Part shown: positions 1-5,938 of the stretch, in pieces
Layout of the letters: each line of letters opens with the position of its first letter
Position numbering within the stretch: position 1 is the stretch's first letter
Source of the DNA: Pseudomonadota bacterium
Lineage (GTDB): Bacteria > Pseudomonadota > Gammaproteobacteria > Pseudomonadales > UBA5518
Direction of reading: 5' to 3'
DNA: 5,939 nucleotides
Assembly: GCA_963204845.1 (NCBI GenBank)
Contig: CAUJIL010000267.1
Coordinates: 1-5,939 of the forward strand
The notes under the pieces: generated by a model
What the model was told of the DNA's origin: nothing
The model's input: the letters and a program-made list of their open reading frames with translations, nothing else
Databases searched by the model: none
Program-made: the position numbers and the translations under genes

Positions 1-694
1 GCTCGACGCCGGTGCCGAACAGCAGGATCTGGTATTCGCTCTCCGGCGGCAGGCGCGTGCTGATCCAGTCGACCGTCGCGACCGCGCGGCGCCACTTCGG
101 CGCGCGCCGCTGCACCTGCTCCGGCATGTTGCGCAGGCGGATGATGTTGACCAGCGAGTGGTCGAGCATGCTGGCCGAGCGGTCGAGCAGCACCAGGATG
201 CGCCGGCCGCCGAGCTTCAGTCCGGTCAGGTACTGGCGGTCGCCGTCGCCGGTGAAGCGGCGCACGTCGCTGCCGGATTGCTGTTCGGTTTCCGCGCGCA
301 GCTGCTCGTTGCGCTCCTCGAGTTCGCGCAGTTCCGCCTGCAGGCGGTTCAGGTGCTCGCTGCGCGAACTGCTGTCATGGTCGTCGCGCGCGAGTTCCTG
401 GCGCTGCTCGCGGATCCGCTCCTGCAGTTCGCGCGCGCGTCCGCGCGCCTCGACGGTCGAGTCGTCGACCATCGCGATGGTGTTGCGCAGCTCGGCCAGC
501 TGCTCGCGGCCCTCGCGCACCTCGCGGTCGAGGAACTCGGCCTCGGCGATCAGCTCGTGGTTGGCCTCCTGCGCACGCAGTTCGCCCGAGTGATCGATGA
601 TCAGGAACACGAGGATCGTCGCGCCGAAGCCGCACGACATGATGTCGAGGAACGACAGGCTGAAGATCGAGAATTCGCGCCGTCTACGCGCCAT
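1..694 (-). CDS. Single-pass membrane protein with TolR/ExbD-like helix, coiled coil and von Willebrand A domain (3' end outside window)
   Basis: The first 231 residues of a gene that leaves the window in frame. An arginine-rich start (MARRRRE) sets the N-terminus in the cytoplasm. One membrane helix (about 15-33) begins FLDIMSCGFGATILVFLII. Residues 37-137 are charged heptad-like helix (for example LRELEERNEQLRAE), a probable coiled-coil stalk. From about 160 the chain enters a von Willebrand factor A domain: RRILVLLDRSASMLD carries the metal-site motif D-x-S-x-S (D171, S173, S175), and YQILLFGTGVE is the next core strand. The remaining metal-site residues would lie outside the window. VWA domains bind ligands through a divalent cation; here the domain should be periplasmic. 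The helix aligns with the ExbD/TolR anchor, F-(I/L)-D-(V/I)-M, whose aspartate carries protons, so this is the likely partner of the channel subunit two genes upstream. The ATG at 694 overlaps the upstream TAG by 11 nt and lacks a clear Shine-Dalgarno. The next in-frame ATG (codon 19) would cut off the anchor start and the aspartate, so 694 is preferred. Confidence 0.9.
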   Translation of the reverse strand, partial: MARRRREFSIFSLSFLDIMSCGFGATILVFLIIDHSGELRAQEANHELIAEAEFLDREVREGREQLAELRNTIAMVDDSTVEARGRARELQERIREQRQELARDDHDSSSRSEHLNRLQAELRELEERNEQLRAETEQQSGSDVRRFTGDGDRQYLTGLKLGGRRILVLLDRSASMLDHSLVNIIRLRNMPEQVQRRAPKWRRAVATVDWISTRLPPESEYQILLFGTGVE

Positions 695-2054
695 CGTCGC
701 CGACCGCCGATTCCGCGACCAGCCGCAGTGCATCGGTCTCGGGGTCGGGCTGCAGGCGTTGCCCGGCGCGCAGCGGCAGCGGCGCGCGCACCGCGCCGCC
801 GTCGAGCCTGAGCGCGCTGCCCGGCGCCGGGACCAGCAGCCAGCCGGCGCCGTCCCAGGTCAGCGTGCCGGCGAAGGCATGCGGCATGTGCCGCGACAGC
901 GTCCAGCCGTCGGCGTCGCGATGCAGATACAGGCTGCCCGGATCGAGCCGCAGTGCGCGTGCCCCGACCACGAGGTGGCTGGGGACGGTGGCTTCCGCGC
1001 GCACCATCGCTGCCGGTGCCGCCGTGCCCCCCAAGCCCGCCGTGCCGGCGTCCGGGTGTGCCGTGGCGTCTTCGCCCGCCGGCAGCCGGGTCACGAAGCG
1101 CAGCGCGGACTCGTCGCTGCAGATCAGCGCGGCGTGGCGCAGGCAGCCGTGGATCACCGCCTCGGCATCGAGCCGCGTGAACGCGGGCAGCAGCGCCTCG
1201 ATGCGCGGCAGGGCCGCGAAGCGCGCGCTCGCGAGCACGGTGGCGACTCCGCGCTCGCGGCGCACCGCGTCCTCGATCTGCGAATACACCGGCATTGCCG
1301 CCTCGAGCACGTCACGCGCACGCAGCTTGGCGTGATAGCCGGCGCCGCCGCTCAGCAGTTCGGTGGCCACGTCGTCCGCGGTCTGCAGCGCTGCCAGCCA
1401 GTGCGGCAGCCGGTCGTAGAGCTGCTGTTCGCTGGCCGCGGCGTGGAGCGGGTCGAAGCGGCTCTGCTCGACGAAGCGCGCGGCCAGCAGTTGGGCCCAC
1501 CGCTCGTGCAACTGCACCAGGCCGCAGCCCGGCAGCGTGCGCACCTGCTCGCGCGCGAGCAGGCCGTCCTCGCGCGTGATGCGCGTCAGCACGCACTGGT
1601 GCAACTGCAGATCCAGGTGCAGCGCGGCGGCGCCGACCGCGGCGGTGGTGGCGGCAGCCAGCGCGCTGTCGGTGAGCCCGACGGCGCGGAACGAGGTGCG
1701 CTGCGCGATGCCGAGCAGCACCGCGAGCTGCTCGCGGCTGAAACTGCCCGGCACCGCGAGGATCACGCGTCGCGGCCCGCCGGCGGCGGTGGCCAGCTGC
1801 TGCAGCTGCGACCACGCAAGATCGGCGTGGTGGCGCGCGTGCGCGCGCGCCTCGTGCAGCGGCTCGGTGCCGAGGCGTAGCCAGAACTGGTTCAGCGTGT
1901 GCCGTGGCTCGATGCGCGCGCGCGCCAGCGCCGGTTCGCCGGTGACCACCTCGTGGCGGGTGACGGTCGCGTAGCCCGGGCTGCGTGCGCAAGGCGCGCT
2001 GCCGTCGCCGAGCAGCAGCGCGCTGTCGTTCAGTTCGAGCACCCAGGGACGCAT
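684..2054 (-). CDS. Degenerate Hsp70/actin-like (ASKHA) protein with C-terminal FHA-like domain
   Basis: 456 residues, no signal peptide or membrane helix, so cytoplasmic. I do not know a named family, but landmarks follow the Hsp70 nucleotide-binding fold in order: VLELNDSALLLGDG (5-18) at the phosphate-1 position; RRVILAVPGSFSREQLAVLL (95-114) then VGLTDSALAAA, like the Hsp70 segment VxTVPAxFxxxQR...INEPTAAAL; LHLDLQLHQCVLTRI (145-159) at phosphate-2; and VATVLASARFAALPRIEALL (270-289) then AVIHGCLRHAA at the adenosine motif. The glycines and aspartates that bind ATP are mostly replaced (no D-L-G-T-T, no D-x-G-G-G-T, ASARF instead of GGxSR), so ATPase activity is doubtful. A linker rich in Ala and Gly (about 325-357) leads to a beta-rich C-terminus (359-450) with SRHMPHA, a GWLLV strand, LDGGAVRAPLPLRAGQRL and a final LRLVA strand, resembling a worn FHA domain. 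The ATG at 2054 lies 2 nt after the channel gene's stop and has a GGGAG site. The gene overlaps the VWA gene by 11 nt. The coding call is secure; the fold assignment is moderate. Confidence 0.85.
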   Translation of the reverse strand: MRPWVLELNDSALLLGDGSAPCARSPGYATVTRHEVVTGEPALARARIEPRHTLNQFWLRLGTEPLHEARAHARHHADLAWSQLQQLATAAGGPRRVILAVPGSFSREQLAVLLGIAQRTSFRAVGLTDSALAAATTAAVGAAALHLDLQLHQCVLTRITREDGLLAREQVRTLPGCGLVQLHERWAQLLAARFVEQSRFDPLHAAASEQQLYDRLPHWLAALQTADDVATELLSGGAGYHAKLRARDVLEAAMPVYSQIEDAVRRERGVATVLASARFAALPRIEALLPAFTRLDAEAVIHGCLRHAALICSDESALRFVTRLPAGEDATAHPDAGTAGLGGTAAPAAMVRAEATVPSHLVVGARALRLDPGSLYLHRDADGWTLSRHMPHAFAGTLTWDGAGWLLVPAPGSALRLDGGAVRAPLPLRAGQRLQPDPETDALRLVAESAVGDDGA

Positions 2055-2056
2055 GC

Positions 2057-2863
2057 TCAGGACTCCCGCGTGACCTTCAGGTGCCCGAGCAGCCGCTGGT
2101 CGCAGTACGCCTGCGCATCGAGCACCAGCCGTTCCTGCTGCAGCTGCAACTGGTGCATCAGGAACATCAGCAGGATGCTGATCATCAGTGCGACGAAAGT
2201 CGAATTGAACGCCACGCCGAGCGCCGCGGTGACGCCCGTGATGTCGCCCTCGACCGCGCGATGCGCCTGCGTCAGTGCCATGCCGATCCCGCGCACGGTG
2301 CCGATGAACCCGATCGACGGAATCGCCCACGCGATGTAGCGCACCATCGAGAGCTCGGAGTCCATCCGCTCGCCTTCGGTCTCGCAAACCTCGCGGATCG
2401 AACTCGCGGCGTCCTGGATGCTGCGCGTGGCGGCGAAGCGCTGCAGGCCGGCGACCAGCGCGCGTGGCAGCAGCGCGCGCCCGCTGTCCGGCGGCAGCGC
2501 CTGGATCGGTCGCAGGTACTCGCGCGCGTCCTCGGGCAGGATGCTGGTGCCGCCCGGCACCTGCACCAGGGGTTTTTCGAGCAGGCGCTGCTCGCGGCGC
2601 AGTGTCGCCCCCTTGTAGCCCATGATCGCGATGCACCAGAACATCAACACGAAGCAGATCTCCTGCTCGTAGTCCTTCATGATCACCCACACCGACGGCG
2701 CGCGCGCGCTGGTGTCGCCGGCCGCGAGCCGTGCCTGCTCGGCCGCGATCACCGCCTCGGCGCCCGGCGCCACGACCGCGACGTAGAAAGCGTGGACCAC
2801 GATCAGCGCGACCAGCAGGGCAAACAGCTGGAACAGGAACTCGGAGGCGAAGAGACGTTTCAT
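2057..2863 (-). CDS. MotA/TolQ/ExbB-family proton channel subunit
   Basis: 268 residues. Predicted layout: transmembrane helix 1 at about 9-31, a roughly 35-residue periplasmic loop, helix 2 at 67-84, a basic cytoplasmic segment (from KGATLRREQR) to about 174, helix 3 at 175-196 and helix 4 at 209-236. The family signature is the segment from YIAWAIPSIGFIGTVRGIGM through helix 4 (ALGVAFNSTFVALMISILL), matching the conserved Pro/Gly-rich third helix and threonine-bearing last helix of MotA, TolQ and ExbB. Proteins of this family form a pentameric inner-membrane channel around two partner helices and use proton or sodium flow to do mechanical work in the envelope. T222 falls where the conserved pore threonine lies; the glutamate five residues before it in ExbB appears to be V217 here. 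Four helices suggest a MotA-like rather than a three-helix ExbB/TolQ build. The expected partner is the VWA protein two genes downstream. The gene starts 20 nt after the previous stop with no clear Shine-Dalgarno. The family is secure; the machine it serves is not known. Confidence 0.93.
   Translation of the reverse strand: MKRLFASEFLFQLFALLVALIVVHAFYVAVVAPGAEAVIAAEQARLAAGDTSARAPSVWVIMKDYEQEICFVLMFWCIAIMGYKGATLRREQRLLEKPLVQVPGGTSILPEDAREYLRPIQALPPDSGRALLPRALVAGLQRFAATRSIQDAASSIREVCETEGERMDSELSMVRYIAWAIPSIGFIGTVRGIGMALTQAHRAVEGDITGVTAALGVAFNSTFVALMISILLMFLMHQLQLQQERLVLDAQAYCDQRLLGHLKVTRES
2063..2067 (-). promoter_or_regulatory. Ribosome binding site of the Hsp70-like gene
   Basis: GGGAG on the minus strand, 8 nt before the ATG at 2054, overlapping the last codons of the channel gene. 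It fixes the start at 2054 rather than at any upstream in-frame codon; the open frame runs back to about 3080, antisense-free but out of frame with the channel gene. Confidence 0.65.
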
Positions 2864-2883
2864 GGTGGTGCGTTCGGGTTCGC

Positions 2884-3099
2884 TCAGATGTCCGACGGGA
2901 ATGATACGGAGAGATCCTCCGAGATGTCCTCGCTGGGAACGAAGCGCTCGTCGGCGGGCGCGCGCGGTTCAGTGCGCTCGGGTGGGGGCGTCGTCTTCGC
3001 GGCGGGTGCCGCGGCGTCGCTGTCCACGACCGGCGGCGGTGGCTCCTGGGCGAGCGCCGCGCCCGCGAGCAGCAGTGCAATCCCGAGCGCGTGTCTCAT
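2884..3099 (-). CDS. Small secreted proline-rich protein
   Basis: 71 residues with a clear Sec-type signal peptide: a short basic start (MRH), a hydrophobic core (ALGIALLLAGAALA) and a likely cleavage after A17, before QEPPPP. There is no lipobox cysteine, so it is probably a soluble periplasmic protein. The mature 54-residue chain is low-complexity and rich in Pro, Ala and Glu to about residue 52. It ends in a distinct acidic/hydrophobic tail, ERFVPSEDISEDLSVSFPSD plus a final Ile. The tail reads like a docking peptide, while the middle reads like a disordered spacer. I do not recognise a named family. Its ATG overlaps the upstream TGA as ATGA, and a GAGG Shine-Dalgarno lies 8 nt upstream, so translation is likely coupled to the PEGA-SUMF1 gene. 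A signal peptide, tight junctions and matching codon use make it a real gene despite its size. A part in assembling or tethering the neighbouring envelope proteins is inference from position only. Confidence 0.82.
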   Translation of the reverse strand: MRHALGIALLLAGAALAQEPPPPVVDSDAAAPAAKTTPPPERTEPRAPADERFVPSEDISEDLSVSFPSDI

Positions 3100-5174
3100 T
3101 CGGCGTACCTCGCGATGCGAAAACCGAGATCGGGGCGGGCATCCTTGCCGTAGTCACGGAACGCGAGGCGCAACTCCGTGATGCCGCCGTGGCGCCAGCT
3201 GGCGCCGCGAACCACGTGCAGCTCGCCGGTCTGCGCGCCCAGCGGATCGGTGGCGCCGGCCGCCGGCAGCGGCTCGTAGACGTCGTGCGCCCATTCTGCC
3301 GCATTGCCGTCGAGGTCGAAAATGCCGTGCCGGTTGGGTGCGAAACGACGCCGCGGCGCGGCGACCGGGAAGCTGTCGTCGTAGCCGGCGACGACCGCGC
3401 CGAGCACGGTGGCGCCGCTGCGGTCGGCGACGTTGCCGGCGCGCGCCGGCGGCGGCAGCTCGGCTCCCCACGCGAAGCGGCGCACCGAACCGTCGGCCAT
3501 CACGGTGGCCGCCCACGCCCACTCGGCCTCGCTCGGCAGGCGGTAGCCGCGGCTGACCGGGTCGAAACCGGTGACGCGGCTGTCCTGCACGCGGTAGAAC
3601 GGCGTCAGGCGTTCGCGGGTGCTGAGCCAGTTGCAGTACAGCGCCGCGTCTTCCCAGCCCACGTTCACCACCGGCAGATCGTCGCCGCCGAGCGGCTTGC
3701 CCTTGAACTCGCCGGCCGCATGCGCGGGGCGGAAGCGGCGGAACTCGGCGTTGCCCACTTCCGTGACGCCGAGGAAGAACGCCCGCTGCAGCTTTACCTC
3801 GCGCAGCGCCTCGTTGGCGCGCCGGCCGACGTCGCGCCGGGACGAGCCCATGGTGAACGGCTGCGGGCGCAGCAGCACCAGTTCCTGGCCTTCGGTGGTC
3901 GTGACGCGCTCGCTGCGCGCAGCGGTGGCGGGCTTCGCCGCTGCCGCTGCCGCTGCCGCTGCCGCACGCAGGGTGAGCTGCAGTCGCTGCGGGAACCCCG
4001 GGCGCGGCGTGAAACGGATTTCCCTCGGCTCGAGGCCGCTGCGCTCGGCGCGCAGCGTGTGTGGCACGCCCGGCAGGGTCAGCGTGCGCGTGCCGGGCGG
4101 TAGCGGTCGCCCGTCGAGCAGCAACGCGGCGTCGGGCGGTTCGATCGCGAGTTCGACCTCGCCGGTCAGCGCGGGCAGCGCGAGTTCGATGTCGCGTGAA
4201 CCCGAGCCCGCCGGCAGCGTGCGCAGCACGCGATCGTGGCCCGCCTTGAACGCGATCAGCTCGTGCGCGCGCGAGGAATCGATCGCGAGCTCGAGCGGCG
4301 TGCGCCCCTGGAACACGCCGTCGAGCGTCACGCTCGCGCCGGAGGGGCGCGTCGTGATGCGCAGGCGTGCGTCGGCGCGCTCGAGCACCAGCGGCTCCAG
4401 TGCGCGTTCCTCGCCGGCCACCGCGTCGACCATCATGACGCCATCGCGGTGGCCGTCGAGGCTGAGGCGCAGGTGCCGCGGCCCGGCCAGCAGTTCCACG
4501 CGCGCCGGTGTGGTGCCGAGCGTGATGTCGTCAACCACGATGCGCGCGCCCGTCGGGCGCGAATCGACCTGGTAGCTGCCCCAGCCCGGAGCGAGCGCGA
4601 TCTCCAGTGTCTGCAGTTCGTCGCGGCCGCTGATCGCCAGCGTGCGCTCGTGCGGCAGGAAGCGCTCGGCTTCGATGCGCAGCCGGTGCTCGCCGGCCTC
4701 GATCACCAGCAGCTCGCCGTTGCTGACGCCGGCCGGGGCCCCGTCGACCGCCACACGCGCCGCCACCGGGGTGGTGCGCAGCGCGAGGCGCCCGGGCAGC
4801 GGCGTGAGCTTGAGCTCGAGCCGCTGTCCTGCACCGGCGTCGACCTGTACCTCCCGGCGCTCGGTCCGGTATCCCGACGCGCTCGCCTCGACCGTGTAGG
4901 CACCGGGACGCAGCACGAAGCGGCCGCCCAGGCCGACGGCGGGACCGCCGTCGATGTCGATGCGTGCTGCGGGCGGATCGACCCGCACCTCGAGCACGCG
5001 CGCACCGAGCACGAACCACGCCAGCGCGAGCAGTGCGGTCAGCAGTGCACCGAGCGCGACCACGCCGCGACGCGGGCGCACCGCGGCGCGGCGCACCGGC
5101 GCCGGCGGGGTGTACGCGAACGGCGCGATCGTCTCGTCGTCACCGGCGCGCGGCGCGCCGTCCGGCGTGCTCAC
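3096..5174 (-). CDS. Membrane-anchored protein with five PEGA-like repeats and a SUMF1/FGE-sulfatase domain
   Basis: 692 residues, numbered from a GTG start at 5174. Residues 1-36 are a proline-rich cytoplasmic tail ending in arginines, and 38-57 are one hydrophobic helix, so the rest should be periplasmic (type II topology). Five PEGA-like repeats follow at about 61-124, 128-194, 199-264, 268-333 and 337-402, each with a pattern like P-x-x-A-x-(I/V/L)-x-(I/V/L)-D-G and a later G-x-H/Y beta strand. A run of ten alanines (404-413) links them to a SUMF1/FGE-sulfatase domain (about 428-690). Its family signatures are FTMGSS, PVVNVGWEDAALYCNWLS, YRLPSEAEWAWAA, GIFDLDGNAAEWAHDVY, VVRGASW and DLGFRIARY. 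True formylglycine-generating enzymes carry a catalytic cysteine pair after the G-(G/A)-S-W motif. Here that stretch (RHGGITELRLAFRD) has no cysteine, and the domain's only cysteine is C514, so a scaffold or binding role is more likely than sulfatase activation. The start was chosen for its 4-nt overlap with the upstream stop and its Shine-Dalgarno; a GTG at 5189 would add five residues. Confidence 0.9.
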   Translation of the reverse strand: MSTPDGAPRAGDDETIAPFAYTPPAPVRRAAVRPRRGVVALGALLTALLALAWFVLGARVLEVRVDPPAARIDIDGGPAVGLGGRFVLRPGAYTVEASASGYRTERREVQVDAGAGQRLELKLTPLPGRLALRTTPVAARVAVDGAPAGVSNGELLVIEAGEHRLRIEAERFLPHERTLAISGRDELQTLEIALAPGWGSYQVDSRPTGARIVVDDITLGTTPARVELLAGPRHLRLSLDGHRDGVMMVDAVAGEERALEPLVLERADARLRITTRPSGASVTLDGVFQGRTPLELAIDSSRAHELIAFKAGHDRVLRTLPAGSGSRDIELALPALTGEVELAIEPPDAALLLDGRPLPPGTRTLTLPGVPHTLRAERSGLEPREIRFTPRPGFPQRLQLTLRAAAAAAAAAAKPATAARSERVTTTEGQELVLLRPQPFTMGSSRRDVGRRANEALREVKLQRAFFLGVTEVGNAEFRRFRPAHAAGEFKGKPLGGDDLPVVNVGWEDAALYCNWLSTRERLTPFYRVQDSRVTGFDPVSRGYRLPSEAEWAWAATVMADGSVRRFAWGAELPPPARAGNVADRSGATVLGAVVAGYDDSFPVAAPRRRFAPNRHGIFDLDGNAAEWAHDVYEPLPAAGATDPLGAQTGELHVVRGASWRHGGITELRLAFRDYGKDARPDLGFRIARYAE
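3108..3111 (-). promoter_or_regulatory. Ribosome binding site of the small secreted protein gene
   Basis: GAGG on the minus strand, 8 nt before the ATG at 3099, inside the end of the upstream coding sequence. It supports the ATGA-overlap start. Confidence 0.55.
3937..3965 (-). repeat. Hexanucleotide microsatellite encoding the poly-alanine linker
   Basis: The plus strand shows four perfect copies of GCCGCT plus a partial fifth (GCCGC). On the coding strand they are read as alternating GCG and GCA alanine codons within the ten-alanine run between the last PEGA repeat and the SUMF1 domain. Because the unit is two codons long, gain or loss of copies by replication slippage would keep the frame and only change linker length. 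Confidence 0.85.
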
Positions 5175-5938
5175 ACCTTCTCCACGCACTGCACGAGCAC
5201 CTCGGCCGGCGCCTGGCCCGGACGCAGCCGGACTTCCACGCGCACGTCGCGGTAGCCGCTGCGCCGTCCCACTGCGACGTAGTCTCCGGGCGGCAATTCC
5301 AGCGTGCGTTCGGTGAGCGCACCGTAGCTGCCCACGCGCAGCACGCTGACCTCGGTCTGGCCGTCGGAGCGCAGGCGCAGCGCGAGCGGCGCCCGGTAGA
5401 TCGCGAGCAGGCGGCGCGCCGTGGCCAGCTGGGTCTGCAGGCGCGGCCCCGGATCGGCGATCGCGGCGGCGCGTCCGATCAACTCGCCCGTGCGCTCGCG
5501 CGTGGCAGCGTCGAGCAGACGGTCGGGGCTGCGTTCGAGCGCAACGAAGGCCTCGTCGAGAGCGAGCCGCCCGGTCGCGTCGCGGCTGCCTTCGAGCGCT
5601 GGGCCGAGCGCGGCGTCGATCGCGAGCGCAGCGTCGAAGTCGCGCTTCGCGTCGGCCCAGCGCTCGCTGGCCGCCGAGCGCCGGGCGCTGGCGAGCAACG
5701 CCGTGATGCGCTGCTGGCTCGACTGGAACTCGGCCTGCTGCAGGCCGTCGCGGGCCTCGGTGCTGTCCTTGCGCAGTGCCAGCGCGGCGCGGAATTCGCG
5801 CGCCGCCGTCGCGTGATCGCCGGCCGCGAGCGCGCCGAATCCGGCCGACAGCCGCTGCGTGTAGCGCTGCTCAGCGGCACGCGCGCGCAGCCCGGCCAGC
5901 GCCTGGCGCGCCGGTTCGTGGGCGGCGTCGAGCGCCAG
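5171..5938 (-). CDS. TPR protein with C-terminal PEGA-like domain (5' end outside window)
   Basis: This is the C-terminal 255 residues of a longer protein; the frame is open to the window edge and ends in TGA at 5173-5171. Residues 33-66 of the visible part (GFGALAAGDHATAAREF and onward) form a canonical TPR helical hairpin. A second TPR-like unit lies at about 81-115 (SERWADAKRDFDAALAID). Further alanine- and arginine-rich helices follow to about 180. The last 70 residues are a beta-rich PEGA-like segment with the signature LPPGDYVAVGRRSGYRDVRV (213-232), ending in QCVEKV. TPR units normally mediate protein-protein contacts, and PEGA domains are small extracytoplasmic beta-sandwich modules. 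No enzymatic motif is visible. The next gene also carries PEGA repeats and overlaps this one by 4 nt, which implies translational coupling and a shared envelope role. Any signal peptide or membrane anchor would lie upstream, so the location is inferred. The reading frame is secure and the exact role unknown. Confidence 0.88.
   Translation of the reverse strand: MALDAAHEPARQALAGLRARAAEQRYTQRLSAGFGALAAGDHATAAREFRAALALRKDSTEARDGLQQAEFQSSQQRITALLASARRSAASERWADAKRDFDAALAIDAALGPALEGSRDATGRLALDEAFVALERSPDRLLDAATRERTGELIGRAAAIADPGPRLQTQLATARRLLAIYRAPLALRLRSDGQTEVSVLRVGSYGALTERTLELPPGDYVAVGRRSGYRDVRVEVRLRPGQAPAEVLVQCVEKV
5176..5183 (-). promoter_or_regulatory. Ribosome binding site deciding the start of the PEGA-SUMF1 gene
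   Basis: The minus strand reads GGAGAAGG, then T, then GTGAGC. The GGAG core sits 5 nt before the GTG at 5174-5172. That GTG overlaps the upstream gene's TGA as GTGA. This favours 5174 over the GTG at 5189, whose use would place this purine block inside the coding sequence. Confidence 0.7.

Noticed and set aside
597..1880. Long plus-strand open frame of 427 codons antisense to the Hsp70-like gene
   Set aside because: Very rich in Arg, Ala, Gln and His with no domain signature; it is the antisense shadow of a GC-rich gene.
2055..3080. Upstream extension of the Hsp70-like frame, giving a 798-codon open frame
   Set aside because: The extension runs through the channel gene and the small-protein gene in another frame and is arginine-rich noise. 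The ATG at 2054 with a GGGAG site marks the real start.
1985..3181. Plus-strand open frame of 398 codons across the channel and small-protein genes
   Set aside because: It spans three real genes in antisense and has low-complexity composition with no recognisable motif.
3435..3450. Perfect 16-bp palindrome GCCGGCGCGCGCCGGC
   Set aside because: It lies inside the SUMF1 coding region with no T-tract; GC-only palindromes are expected by chance at this composition, so it is not called a terminator or operator.
2862..4103. Plus-strand open frame of 413 codons opposite the SUMF1 domain
   Set aside because: The opposite strand encodes unmistakable SUMF1 signatures; this frame is arginine- and alanine-rich shadow sequence.
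5175..5189. GTG start at 5189 for the PEGA-SUMF1 gene
   Set aside because: The GTG at 5174 has a well-spaced GGAG site and a 4-nt stop/start overlap; the upstream choice would bury that site in the coding region.
4236..5255. Plus-strand open frame of 339 codons opposite the PEGA repeats
   Set aside because: The opposite strand has a membrane helix and regular PEGA repeats; this frame shows no domain or plausible start context.
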